Shown piece after piece: positions 17,012-25,621 of a stretch of 33,477 nt of DNA (its first letter is position 1; the number at the start of each line of letters is the position of its first letter). Origin of the DNA: Chloroflexota bacterium. GTDB lineage: Bacteria; Chloroflexota; Anaerolineae; Caldilineales; Caldilineaceae. A program made the translations under genes and the position numbers. The notes beneath the pieces were generated by a model that was not told where the DNA came from, ran no database searches, and saw only the letters and a program-made list of their open reading frames with translations. The DNA lies in assembly GCA_030058085.1 (NCBI GenBank), contig JASGTU010000119.1, positions 1-33,477 of the forward strand, given 5' to 3'.

Positions 17012-17437
17012 CTATCGCACGATTAGGCGGCCTTCCATGCCGGCTTGGCGATGGCCCGCAAGCGTGCAGAAATAGTCGTATGTCCCTTCCTGCCCCCTCT
17101 TAATCGTAAAAGCAACCTCGGCTTCGCTGCCGTGCGCGCTGATGATGGGCGTTTTAGCCCCAAAGGCCGGGACGCTGAAATCGTGCGCCATCCCGTCGTC
17201 ATTGATCAGCGTGATTCGAACGCGCGACCCGGCTTCTACCTCCAGATCGGGGTTGATCTGTCCGTCGATGTCACCGCCGACGCCTACATAGACCATGCGC
17301 CCGCCGGCCATACCGGTCTGGAGCGTCAAGGCAACTTCCTGGGTTGCAGCGTCGGCGGCTACGCGACTGCCTGAGCAGCCTGCGACGACCAGCGTCGCAG
17401 CCGCTGCGATGGTGATGACAAGCCAACTCAGTCTCAT
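17012..17437 (-). CDS. Cupredoxin-like (type 1 copper) lipoprotein
   Basis: 141-aa exported lipoprotein, signal with lipobox VVAGC. The mature part is a cupredoxin fold. Candidate type 1 copper ligands are His in MAHDFSVP, Cys in DYFCTLAGH, His three to four residues later and Met in AGMEG, the spacing seen in plastocyanin-like and nitrite-reductase N-terminal cupredoxins. It is probably a periplasmic electron carrier anchored outside the membrane. I chose ATG 17437, with GGGGG five bases upstream, over an in-frame TTG at 17449. It is the last gene after the CPBP and CopD-like membrane genes. Partner unknown; the nearby multiheme and molybdenum enzymes are candidates. Confidence 0.8.
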   Translation of the reverse strand: MRLSWLVITIAAAATLVVAGCSGSRVAADAATQEVALTLQTGMAGGRMVYVGVGGDIDGQINPDLEVEAGSRVRITLINDDGMAHDFSVPAFGAKTPIISAHGSEAEVAFTIKRGQEGTYDYFCTLAGHRQAGMEGRLIVR

Positions 17438-17478
17438 GTGTACCCCCAAGGCGCCTAGCCGCGCAGGCGGCGGCGCCT

Positions 17479-17997
17479 CTAGAATACCCAGTAGCGGGCG
17501 GTTGCCATTGCCAACAGCGAGATTGTCAGCAGGATGGCGTCAATTCGGCCGATAGAGGCCATCTCCTCGTTCAGCCTATGCATCTCAGCCGCTTGATCCG
17601 GCGTGGGCTGTCCGCCGGCTTGGCCGATAGCCGCTCCTAACTGGCCCATACGGTCGGCGCGCGGCCGGAGCATAAAGAAGCCGATGGCATAGACTACCAA
17701 TGCTACTACGGAGCCGAGCGTGAAGCCCACACCTGGGCCGGACGTGATCCAGCCCATATTCAAGCCGCCGGATACGATCCAGAAGAGCCACAGACCGGCG
17801 ACGACGGTAAGACCGCTCACTACGTTCATGAATAGCGGGTAGCGACGCGCCAGCAGGTTTTGCATGACCTTTGGCCCGGCAGGGCCTGCTCCCTTAACCG
17901 CCGGCTCTATGAACAGGAAATAGAAGATGGCGCTACCCGCCCACAGGACGCCGCCGACGACATGAAGCGCGCGCAGAACAAGTACCAACAGTGTCAT
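17479..17997 (-). CDS. Four-helix membrane protein, CopD/DUF2269-like
   Basis: 172-aa polytopic protein with four hydrophobic segments (about 2-24, 55-74, 86-108, 152-170). The N-terminal motif LRALHVVGGVLWAGSAIFYFLF resembles the histidine-containing first helix of CopD-like and DUF2269-like membrane proteins, which may bind heme or copper. The frame extends to 18078, but ATG 17997 has GGAG seven bases upstream and lies 1 nt after the stop of the CPBP gene, implying coupled translation. Next to the cupredoxin gene, a role in copper or electron handling is possible but unproven. Confidence 0.7.
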   Translation of the reverse strand: MTLLVLVLRALHVVGGVLWAGSAIFYFLFIEPAVKGAGPAGPKVMQNLLARRYPLFMNVVSGLTVVAGLWLFWIVSGGLNMGWITSGPGVGFTLGSVVALVVYAIGFFMLRPRADRMGQLGAAIGQAGGQPTPDQAAEMHRLNEEMASIGRIDAILLTISLLAMATARYWVF

Positions 17998-17998
17998 G

Positions 17999-18895
17999 TT
18001 AACTCTCCTTTGCATGGTCTGTGTGGTAAGACTCGCCGTGTGAGGGCGCAAGTTTAGCATATGTCGAATATTCGCCAAGATTTGGTCCGGCTGCGAGCAC
18101 GATTATGAGGGCAATGAGGCAATGTAGCGCGACCATAATGTAGAATGCGCGCTCGCCCGGCACTGCGGGTAGGCATAGTACGGCTGTATTGCTTACAGCG
18201 TGAAACAGCGTGGCGAGCAACAGGCTGCCGCGCGTATGCACGAATACCCAAGTAAGCAAGATAGTGAAAGCCAAAATGTTCAGCGCGAATATCCAGAATG
18301 GATAGGCGTGGGCGCTGCCCACCGTGCCGGCCAAGAGAAACTTGGGCACATGCCAGATGGCCCAGACCGGCCACAGGATCAGGCTGGCGACGAGGGCGTT
18401 GTGACGGTCCAACAGCCGCGGCAAAATGTACCCGCGCCAGCCGATCTCCTCACCGTTCGTCAGCAACTCAAATACCAGCCAGAACGGCGCAATTACCCAG
18501 AGGCTGAGCTCGTCTGGAAGCAGTTTGCGCACGAACGGTTGGGAGAAGTCAGGAGTCATGCCGCCTGCCAGCCAGTCGACGCCAATGGCGGCGAGCGTCA
18601 CAGCCGGCGGCAGAAGCAAGACGATGGCGTACCACGCCAGTCCCACGCGCCAGATTAGGTATCGCCGCAGTAGAGAGCCAATTTCCTGCAGACCGCCCAC
18701 GATGGCGGCGGCGATTATGGCCGCCAAGACGAAGCCGTAGCCGACGAATAAGCCGAGCGCTTCCGGGACATCGAAGGGCAGCCGGCCCTGTGACTGCGCC
18801 GCCATCGCCAGATCGATTGGCCAGGTGAAAAGGAAGATCAGGAAATAGCCAAGGGCCAGGGGGCGCCGCCGCGCCATGTCGCGGAGATTTTGCAT
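17999..18895 (-). CDS. CPBP family intramembrane metalloprotease (CAAX protease-like)
   Basis: 298-aa polytopic protein with about eight hydrophobic segments. It has the glutamate motif NGEEIGWRGYILPRL (EExxxR), then IWHVPKFLL and LFHAVSNTA, which carry the other zinc or catalytic residues of the CPBP (Abi/Rce1-like) family. Such proteins cleave substrates within the membrane or act in bacteriocin immunity, but the substrate here is unknown. The start has GAGGAG seven bases upstream. First gene of a three-gene run with the CopD-like protein and the cupredoxin. Confidence 0.88.
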   Translation of the reverse strand: MQNLRDMARRRPLALGYFLIFLFTWPIDLAMAAQSQGRLPFDVPEALGLFVGYGFVLAAIIAAAIVGGLQEIGSLLRRYLIWRVGLAWYAIVLLLPPAVTLAAIGVDWLAGGMTPDFSQPFVRKLLPDELSLWVIAPFWLVFELLTNGEEIGWRGYILPRLLDRHNALVASLILWPVWAIWHVPKFLLAGTVGSAHAYPFWIFALNILAFTILLTWVFVHTRGSLLLATLFHAVSNTAVLCLPAVPGERAFYIMVALHCLIALIIVLAAGPNLGEYSTYAKLAPSHGESYHTDHAKES

Positions 18896-19222
18896 GACCG
18901 TTCTCCTCTCTTCGGGCTTCCGTCTTGAGCGCCTTGGGAAGGGTGTTATAGCTGGCCGAATTCTGATCGCGAGCGATTATCTCACAGTTTCGACGCAAAT
19001 ACAGCCCCCAATTCTGCATTGTAACCGTGCCGAGCGACGGGCGCGGGTGTCACATAGAATCGGCGTGCTTTTGACGTAACATGGGCGAACCTCAAGAGCC
19101 AGCTTGCTTAGCGAGATAGCGTGGCGTATTCTCCGTGATACGATGGTGGACAGCGCGCGGCTATCGTGGCACAATGGGCAGCGCGGGCGACCAGAGGTTC
19201 GTTGGCCTAGCCTGTGTACTGA
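18896..19222. other. 327-nt divergent intergenic region
   Basis: It separates the minus-strand CPBP operon from the plus-strand histidine kinase gene and must hold both promoters. A plausible plus-strand promoter is at 19147-19175. For the minus strand I see only weak -10-like boxes (for example TATAAC near 18950) without a good -35. No RNA gene or repeat is recognised. Confidence 0.55.
19147..19175 (+). promoter_or_regulatory. Possible promoter of the NarX/NarL-like gene pair
   Basis: TGGACA (19147-19152) and CACAAT (19170-19175) are separated by 17 nt, matching consensus at about five and four of six positions. It lies about 50-70 nt before the kinase start. Only moderate similarity, so tentative. 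Confidence 0.35.
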
Positions 19223-20740
19223 GTGATCCCTCTCTCTGGTTTTGACATGCCGAACTCGATCACCGGCCGATTGCGGCTGCTATTTCTCACATTCTTCACG
19301 TTGTTGATCGGCGCCATCGCACTCTCGATTGTTGCCTACCGCGCTGAGGCGCGAAGTTGGCATTCTTTCGCCCTATTACTCCATGCATTGATCGTGCTTG
19401 CGGCGCTAATTGTCCTTTGGCGCGGCTATCTCGTGGCCCGACGCCATGTGGTGGAGCCATTGGAGACTTTGGGCGGACTGGCGCAGCGTATGGCAGAGGG
19501 GGATTTCGCGCGCGAGATACCCGCTTTTGCCGATTCTGAATCCGGAAAGCTAGCCGAGGCGCTGGAACGTCTGCGTCTTGAGGCAATGGCAAACCGCCGG
19601 CAGTTGGAGGATCGGGTTAGCCGGCGCACACAAGAACTGGAAGCGGCCTTCGAATTGAGCCAAGAGATCAATGCTCAACTGGAACTGGATCGGCTGCTCG
19701 AATCTGTGACAGCACGGGCGCGGATCTTGATGCAGGGGACTGCGGCAGCGCTTTGCTTACTCGACGAAGATAAGACGGCGCTGCACTTGGCGGCGGGCAG
19801 CGGTGAGGGCAAGACTGACCGTACCCTGCGACAGCCCCTCAGCGCTGAACTGCCTAGCAGGGTGATTGGTCAAGGTGAGACTGTGGTGTCTGAGACCGCT
19901 TGCGCCAACTGCGGTTTTCTGCGCGGCTTGCGGAGCGGCCCGTACGTCGCCGCGCCGCTCCGCGCCGGGGATAGCCGGCTGGGTGCGCTGTGCGTGGCGC
20001 GCGCCGACTGGGCGGAATTCGAACCTGCGGAACAGGCGGCATTTAACTTGCTTGCTAACGCCGCGGCGGGAGCCATTGTCAATGCCCGGTTGGCAGAAGA
20101 TAGACGTCGCCAAGCCGAGCAGGCTGCCGTTCTGGGCGAACGTGAGCGGTTGGCGGAAGAGTTGCACGATAGCTTAGCGCAGACACTAGGCTTTCTCAAC
20201 ATGAAGTGCGACCGCTTGCAGGAGATGATCACTGCAGGCGCTACTGGGGACGCGGAGCGGGAGTTGGCGCAGATGCGCGGCGCTACGATCAGAGCCTACG
20301 GTCAGGTGCGCGCTGCGCTGACGGGATTGCACGCGCCCCTGCCCGAGGCGGATTCGTTTGCTTCACAGTTGGCTTCGTGCATAGAGGAGATGGCGGCTGC
20401 GACCGCGCTTCCGATTAAGTTGGTCGTGGTCGATGAGGCAGCCTTAGCCCTGCCCGCGCTCGCGCAACAACAGACGCTGCACATCGTTCGTGAGGCGTTG
20501 CTCAACGTCTGGCGGCATGCAGCTGCACGAGAAGCCCGCGTGTGCGCGGAATGGGAGAAGGGTGTAACCATCTTCACTGTGAGCGATGACGGCATCGGTT
20601 TCGATCGAGACGCTGTAGATGAGACGGGGCATCTCGGGTTAGCCATTATGCGTGAGCGCGCCGAGCGCAGCGGAGGAAGGCTGACGGTGGACTCGGCGCC
20701 AGGCGCGGGCACGCGTATCGTCGTCCGGTTTAGCGGTTAA
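19223..20740 (+). CDS. NarX-like sensor histidine kinase (HAMP-GAF-HisKA_3)
   Basis: 505-aa membrane kinase, numbered from GTG 19223; ATG 19247 is an equally possible start and neither has a clear ribosome site. Two membrane helices (about 17-39 and 49-71) enclose only about ten periplasmic residues, so the nitrate-binding P-box domain of NarX is absent. HAMP (about 72-125), a coiled linker and a GAF domain (about 158-290) follow. The GAF domain carries a CANC pair (Cys227, Cys230). The HisKA_3 motif ERERLAEELHDSLAQ gives phosphorylated His315, and the ATPase part has DDGIGFD and GHLGLAIMRERA. Signal sensing is probably cytoplasmic, perhaps redox or Fe-S through the cysteines. It pairs with the NarL-like regulator 16 nt downstream. 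Confidence 0.88.
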   Translation: MIPLSGFDMPNSITGRLRLLFLTFFTLLIGAIALSIVAYRAEARSWHSFALLLHALIVLAALIVLWRGYLVARRHVVEPLETLGGLAQRMAEGDFAREIPAFADSESGKLAEALERLRLEAMANRRQLEDRVSRRTQELEAAFELSQEINAQLELDRLLESVTARARILMQGTAAALCLLDEDKTALHLAAGSGEGKTDRTLRQPLSAELPSRVIGQGETVVSETACANCGFLRGLRSGPYVAAPLRAGDSRLGALCVARADWAEFEPAEQAAFNLLANAAAGAIVNARLAEDRRRQAEQAAVLGERERLAEELHDSLAQTLGFLNMKCDRLQEMITAGATGDAERELAQMRGATIRAYGQVRAALTGLHAPLPEADSFASQLASCIEEMAAATALPIKLVVVDEAALALPALAQQQTLHIVREALLNVWRHAAAREARVCAEWEKGVTIFTVSDDGIGFDRDAVDETGHLGLAIMRERAERSGGRLTVDSAPGAGTRIVVRFSG

Positions 20741-20756
20741 GTATGAGGGGAAAGCG

Positions 20757-21434
20757 ATGAGCCGGCGCCGGGTGTTGCTGGCTGACGACCACGAACTGTT
20801 TCGAGCCGGTTTGGCAGAGCTGATCGCCGGGCAACCCGACCTGCAAGTCGCCGGTCAGGCCGGCGATGGATTCGAGGCGCTGACCCTAGCACGTGATCTG
20901 CACCCCGACCTGATCGTCATGGACATTTCGATGCCGGTATGCGACGGGCTGGAGGCGACGCGCCTCATCAAGTCGACGCGTGAGACGGCCGATATACGCA
21001 TTGTGATGCTGACGGTGCATGACGAGGAAGAGAAGCTGTTCGAGGCGATCAAGGCCGGCTCCAACGGTTATTTGCTTAAGAATACGAACTCGACTGAGTT
21101 TCTACGTGGGGTGCGGGCGGCGCTGGCAGGAGAAGCGCTGTTGCCGCCCAAGCTAGCGGCGAGGCTGATAGACGAGTTTGGCCGGCTTGCCGCCAACTTA
21201 GAATCCGCGGGTCGGCAGACAGCCACAGAGGACGAGCCTGCCGAGGAATTGACGCCGCGCGAGCGCGAGGTGCTCGAAGTCATCGCCACGGGCGCGTCGG
21301 ACCGTGAGATCGCCCAGCATTTGTCGCTCAGCGTCCATACGGTAAAAAGCCACGTGCGCAATATTTTGGCCAAGCTGCATGCAGCCAATCGCCGCGCCGC
21401 GGTTAGACGGGCGCGGCGGCGCGGCCTGATGTAG
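20757..21434 (+). CDS. NarL/FixJ-type response regulator
   Basis: 225-aa DNA-binding regulator. The receiver domain has acidic pair Asp10-Asp11, phosphoacceptor Asp56 (LIVMDISMP), Thr in MLTVHD and the conserved lysine in YLLKN. The C-terminal LuxR-type helix-turn-helix starts LTPREREVLEVIATG, with recognition part SVHTVKSHVRNILAKL. The start has AGGGG eight bases upstream. It is the partner of the kinase before it and likely controls the redox gene cluster immediately downstream, as NarL-type regulators often do. That target is inferred from position. Confidence 0.92.
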   Translation: MSRRRVLLADDHELFRAGLAELIAGQPDLQVAGQAGDGFEALTLARDLHPDLIVMDISMPVCDGLEATRLIKSTRETADIRIVMLTVHDEEEKLFEAIKAGSNGYLLKNTNSTEFLRGVRAALAGEALLPPKLAARLIDEFGRLAANLESAGRQTATEDEPAEELTPREREVLEVIATGASDREIAQHLSLSVHTVKSHVRNILAKLHAANRRAAVRRARRRGLM

Positions 21435-21503
21435 GGTCTTGGCCATTCGTCCGGCGACGACAGGGTTTCTCCCGTCCGATCTGAGAACTAGTTCGTCCGT
21501 GCG

Positions 21504-21531
21504 AGAGTGATCGCCAAGATCACTCTTTTTT
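21504..21531 (+). terminator. Intrinsic terminator behind the response regulator gene
   Basis: A perfect 9-bp stem AGAGTGATC/GATCACTCT (21504-21512 and 21518-21526) with a GCCAA loop runs into six T residues. It is a textbook Rho-independent terminator that separates the two-component pair from the molybdoenzyme cluster, implying a separate promoter for the latter. Confidence 0.88.
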
Positions 21532-21615
21532 CATTCTTTGCGCCTGGCAGGAGGGATGGCGGAGGCGTACTCCCGCATTCTACACTGGCGGTGGAACCAA
21601 GCGGAGGGCAACACC

Positions 21616-21963
21616 ATGGATGAAGCCGTGCGCAGGGTGTTTATCGTCGGCGACTCGCTCTTTGCCGAGACTGTGGCCCAGTTACTGGGGCGCAGCAGCG
21701 CATTGTCAATGGTCGGGACCGCCGGAGATGTGACAGGCGCACTGCCTCTGCTTGCTGTATGCCAACCCGACCTTGTAATCGTGTTGAGCAGCGGCGACCG
21801 CTATGATCTCGATCTCTGCCCGTTGCTGACGGATTATCCGGACCTGCCGATAGTGCGCGCTGATCTCAGCGCCAACGAACTGCGCATCATTCACAGCCAA
21901 CGTCTCGAGGCTCGCGCCTCTGACCTACTGGCCGCGATCCGATCCCTGCCCGCCCGGAGGTGA
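21616..21963 (+). CDS. Degenerate receiver-like protein (115 aa)
   Basis: 115-aa protein resembling a CheY-type receiver (VFIVGDSLFAETVAQLL, then a beta-strand PDLVIVL) but with key residues missing. The acidic pair is reduced to GD, no aspartate sits at the end of the third strand where phosphorylation normally occurs (IVLSSGD), and the conserved lysine is not evident. It has no DNA-binding domain. ATG 21616 is preceded by GGAGG at eight bases; the longer frame from 21538 has no such site. It ends 4 nt before the alpha subunit start, so it is part of that operon. Perhaps an adaptor or pseudo-receiver. Confidence 0.7.
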   Translation: MDEAVRRVFIVGDSLFAETVAQLLGRSSALSMVGTAGDVTGALPLLAVCQPDLVIVLSSGDRYDLDLCPLLTDYPDLPIVRADLSANELRIIHSQRLEARASDLLAAIRSLPARR

Positions 21964-21967
21964 CTTC

Positions 21968-24900
21968 ATGACGATGCTGTCTCGCCGCGATTTTCTTAAG
22001 CTGTCCGGAGGCGCTGCGTTGAGCGCGGCCCTTGTGGGCGCGCCGCTGCAGTGGCAGGCGCTGCAGCCTGTCAACGTGGATAACCCGCTGGCGGCTTATC
22101 CCGACCGCGAGTGGGAGCAAGTTTATCGGGATCAGTACCAGTACGATTCGTCCTTCACCTTTGTCTGCTCGCCCAATGACACCCATGCTTGCCGGCTGCG
22201 CGCCTTCGTGCGCAACGGCATCATCCTACGCTGCGAGACGAACTATGACGTGGAGCGCTATAGCGATCTCGACGGCAACCGGGCGACGGCACACTGGCAT
22301 CCGCGCGGCTGCAAGAAAGGCCAGACCTTCCATCGCCGCATCTACGGCCCGCACCGGCTGAAGGGGCCGCTGATGCGCAAAGGCTGGCAGGAGTGGGCGG
22401 ACGACGGCTTTCCCTTGCTGACGCCGGAGAATCAGGACAAGTACAGGTTTACGGCGCGCGGTACAGATGAACTGCTGCCCGTAACTTGGGAGACTGCCTA
22501 CAGCTACATCGCCAAGGGGATGGTCGCCATTGCCAAACGCTACTCGGCGGACGAAGGCGTCGACCTGCTGCGCCAACAGGGCTATCCCGAGGAGATGATC
22601 GAGGCAATGGGCGGCGCCGGGACGCGCACCTTCAAGTGCCGGGGCGGGATGGGCTTGTTGGGCGTGATCGGCAAGTATGGCATGTATCGCTTTGCCAACA
22701 CGCTGGCGCTGCTCGACACGCACGTGCGAGGCGTCGGACTGGAGGAGGCGAAGGGCGGGCGCACGTGGTCGAACTATACGTGGCACGGAGACCAGGCCCC
22801 CGGTCACCCATTTACGACCGGGCTGCAGGCGTCGGATGAGGACTTCAACGACCTGCGTAACTCGCGACTGCACATTCAGTGCGGCAAGAACCTGGTTGAG
22901 AATAAGATGGCCGAATCCCACTTCTTCGTGGAGGTGATGGAGCGCGGGGCCAAGATCGTCACGATCACGCCGGAATACTCGCCGCCTGCCACCAAGTCCG
23001 ATTACTGGATACCTATCCGCCCGGCAACCGATACAGCCCTCTTCCTGGGCGTGACGCGTTGGCTGATGGACAATGAGAGGTACGATGCCGATTTCGTCAA
23101 ACGTTTCACGGACTTCCCCTTGCTGGTGCGGTTGGACACGCTGAAGCGCCTGAGCGCCGCCGATGTCTTTCCCGACTACCGCCTAGGGCTCGATCCGGCG
23201 GGCGTGAGCTTTGCGGAGCACGGGCTGACGGCGGAGCAATATGAGCGGCTCGGCGACTACGTGGTGCGCGACGCCGCGACCGGCGAACTCGCCGCCGTGA
23301 CGCGGGAAGACGTGGGCGCGGCGTTGGACTCCAGAGGCATCGACCCGGCCCTGGACTGGTCGGGCACGGTCAGGCTGGCGGACGGCAGCGAAGTCGAGGT
23401 CATGACGCTGTGGTCGATGCATGTTGAGCACCTGCAAGCCTATGACCTGGACACCGTAGCCGATATCACCAACGCGCCGCGCCACTTGATCGAACGGCTG
23501 GCCGAGGACATTGCCACCATGAGCCCTGTAGCGCTGCACATCGGCGAGGGCATCAACCACTGGTTCCATGCCACCCTGGCGAACCGTGCGCAATTTCTGC
23601 CGCTGATGCTCACAGGCAACATCGGAAAACCGGGAGCAGGCTGCTACACATGGGCGGGCAACTATAAGGCGGCGCTCTTCCAGGGATCGCCCAAGACCGG
23701 GCCGGGCTTCAAGGGCTGGGTGGCGGAGGATCCCTTCGACCCCGATCTGGACGCCGACGCGCCCGGATCGGAGATCCACGCGCACGGCTATTCCAAGGAC
23801 GAGGAGCCGGCCTATTGGAACCACTCTGAGCGGCCGTTGATCGTGGAGACGCCGAAGTATGGACGTAAGGTGTTTACAGGGCAGACCCACATGCCGACGC
23901 CAACTAAGGTGCAGTTCGTGACCAATGTCAACCTGCTCAACAATGCCAAGCACCACTACGAGATGATCAAGAATGTCAACCCCAACATTGAACTGATCAT
24001 CACGATGGACATCGAGATGACCTCGACCGTCGAGTATGCAGATTTTGCCCTGGCTGCGAACTCCTGGGCCGAATTCGAGATGCACGAGATCACCGCGTCT
24101 TGCTCGAACCCGTTCTTGCAGATCTGGAAAGGCGGCATCCCGCCGCTGTACGACACGCGAGATGATGCACGCATCCTAGCCGAGACGGCTGCGGCCATCG
24201 GTGACGAGATCGGCGACGTGCGCTTCCGAGACTACTGGAAGTTCATTCTCGAAGGTCGTCCGGAAGTCTATATCCAGCGCCTGCTGGACTCGTCGACGAC
24301 CACGTCGGGCTACCGCTTCGACGACATCATCGCCGGCAAGTATGGCGAGCCTGGCGCAGCGCTCATGCTCTTTCGCACCTATCCGCGCATCCCGTTTTGG
24401 GAGCAGATCAACGACTCCGTTCCGTTCTATACGGATACCGGGCGACTCAACAGCTATTGCGACATCCCGGAGGCGATTGAGTATGGCGAGAACATCATCA
24501 GCCACAGGGAAGGGCCCGAAGCGACGCCTTACTTGCCCAACGTGATCGTGGCGGACAGCCGCTTCGTCCGCCCGGATGATTACGGTATCCCGCTCGATGC
24601 GATGGGGTGGGAGGAACGGACCGTGCGCAATGTGGCGATGCCGTGGCAAGAGGCCAAAGGGACGACCAACCCGCTATGGGAGCAGGGCTTTCACTTCTAC
24701 TGCATGACGCCTAAGACCCGCCATCGCGTGCATTCTTCCTGGAGCACGGTGGACTGGACGATCATCCTCGATTCCAACTTCGGGGACCCGTACCGTACGG
24801 ACAAGCGGCTGCCCGGCCCCGGCGACCATCAGTTGCACATGAACCCGCAAGCGGCGCGCGACCTGGGCATTGAGGACGGCGACTATGTGTATGTGGATGC

Positions 24901-25414
24901 CAATCCGGCGGATCGCCCGTACGTGGGTTGGCAGGAGGACGATCCTTTCTACAAAGTGTCGCGCCTGATGCTGCGCGTCAAGTACAACCCGGCTTACCCG
25001 TACCACATTGTCATGCTCAAGCACGGGCCGTTCATGGCGACCGAGAAGTCGGTGCGCGCACATGAGACCCGGCCCGACGGGCTGGCGAAGTCGGAGGGGA
25101 CGGGGTATATGGCGAATCTGCGCTACGGCTCCCAGCAGTCGGTCACGCGCGACTGGTCGATGCCGATGCACCAGACCGACACGCTCTTCCACAAGCAGAA
25201 GACGGCGATGCAGTTCATTTTCGGCGGGGAGGCCGATAATCACGCGCTCAACACGGTGCCGAAAGAGACGCTCGTCCGCGTCGTAAAGGCCGAAGACGGC
25301 GGGCTGGACGGCAAGGGACCGTGGGAGCCGACCAAGACGGGCTTTACGCCTGGACACGAGAACGACTTCATGAACCGTTATCTGGCAGGGGACACTGTGG
25401 AGGTGAACGAATGA
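21968..25414 (+). CDS. Tat-exported molybdopterin oxidoreductase, catalytic alpha subunit (type II DMSO reductase family)
   Basis: 1148-aa catalytic subunit. A Tat signal (LSRRDFLK, residues 4-11, then a hydrophobic stretch) places it in the periplasm. The proximal Fe-S site reads C67-x3-D71-x3-C75-x39-C115, with aspartate where most relatives have the second cysteine. NYTWHGDQAPGHP (269-281) probably supplies the molybdenum-coordinating Asp275 of type II enzymes. Length, export signal and the following beta, TorD and heme b genes resemble periplasmic nitrite oxidoreductase/nitrate reductase and selenate, chlorate or dimethylsulfide enzymes. The substrate is not determined by sequence inspection. 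ATG 21968 follows an AGGTG site; ATG 21974 is also possible. The stop overlaps the next gene. Confidence 0.9.
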   Translation: MTMLSRRDFLKLSGGAALSAALVGAPLQWQALQPVNVDNPLAAYPDREWEQVYRDQYQYDSSFTFVCSPNDTHACRLRAFVRNGIILRCETNYDVERYSDLDGNRATAHWHPRGCKKGQTFHRRIYGPHRLKGPLMRKGWQEWADDGFPLLTPENQDKYRFTARGTDELLPVTWETAYSYIAKGMVAIAKRYSADEGVDLLRQQGYPEEMIEAMGGAGTRTFKCRGGMGLLGVIGKYGMYRFANTLALLDTHVRGVGLEEAKGGRTWSNYTWHGDQAPGHPFTTGLQASDEDFNDLRNSRLHIQCGKNLVENKMAESHFFVEVMERGAKIVTITPEYSPPATKSDYWIPIRPATDTALFLGVTRWLMDNERYDADFVKRFTDFPLLVRLDTLKRLSAADVFPDYRLGLDPAGVSFAEHGLTAEQYERLGDYVVRDAATGELAAVTREDVGAALDSRGIDPALDWSGTVRLADGSEVEVMTLWSMHVEHLQAYDLDTVADITNAPRHLIERLAEDIATMSPVALHIGEGINHWFHATLANRAQFLPLMLTGNIGKPGAGCYTWAGNYKAALFQGSPKTGPGFKGWVAEDPFDPDLDADAPGSEIHAHGYSKDEEPAYWNHSERPLIVETPKYGRKVFTGQTHMPTPTKVQFVTNVNLLNNAKHHYEMIKNVNPNIELIITMDIEMTSTVEYADFALAANSWAEFEMHEITASCSNPFLQIWKGGIPPLYDTRDDARILAETAAAIGDEIGDVRFRDYWKFILEGRPEVYIQRLLDSSTTTSGYRFDDIIAGKYGEPGAALMLFRTYPRIPFWEQINDSVPFYTDTGRLNSYCDIPEAIEYGENIISHREGPEATPYLPNVIVADSRFVRPDDYGIPLDAMGWEERTVRNVAMPWQEAKGTTNPLWEQGFHFYCMTPKTRHRVHSSWSTVDWTIILDSNFGDPYRTDKRLPGPGDHQLHMNPQAARDLGIEDGDYVYVDANPADRPYVGWQEDDPFYKVSRLMLRVKYNPAYPYHIVMLKHGPFMATEKSVRAHETRPDGLAKSEGTGYMANLRYGSQQSVTRDWSMPMHQTDTLFHKQKTAMQFIFGGEADNHALNTVPKETLVRVVKAEDGGLDGKGPWEPTKTGFTPGHENDFMNRYLAGDTVEVNE

Positions 25415-25608
25415 CGCACGATATGGAGCAGACTATGGCCTGCATAAACTGCGGGCGCAGCGAGGACGAGTTGCCGTTGATGGCGTGGCGGGCAGCCCGC
25501 CGCTCCTTCTGGATCTGTCCCGACTGCCTGCCTTTGCTTATTCACCGGCGAGATGAAGTCATGCCCCGCTGGGATCTGTCCGCCCATTCGCCGCAAGATT
25601 CCGGCTGA
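25411..25608 (+). CDS. Small zinc-ribbon-like protein (65 aa)
   Basis: 65-aa protein with two CXXC pairs (Cys11/14 in CINC and Cys36/39 in CPDC) 21 residues apart, as in a zinc ribbon or rubredoxin-like knuckle. Its ATG overlaps the TGA of the alpha subunit (ATGA), and GGAGG precedes it, so translation is coupled. No signal peptide is present, hence cytoplasmic. It may help maturation of the molybdoenzyme before Tat export. I recognise no named family. Confidence 0.7.
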   Translation: MTHDMEQTMACINCGRSEDELPLMAWRAARRSFWICPDCLPLLIHRRDEVMPRWDLSAHSPQDSG

Positions 25609-25621
25609 ATAGGAGAAAAGC

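Noticed and set aside
21504-21531. Inverted repeat TGATC-N5-GATCA as an operator of the molybdoenzyme operon
   Set aside because: The stem runs directly into six T residues after the response regulator gene, so an intrinsic terminator explains it better.
21968-25414. Firm naming of the alpha subunit as nitrite oxidoreductase (nxrA) or nitrate reductase (narG)
   Set aside because: Size and gene set fit, but selenate, chlorate and other type II enzymes share them; without phylogeny the substrate is open.
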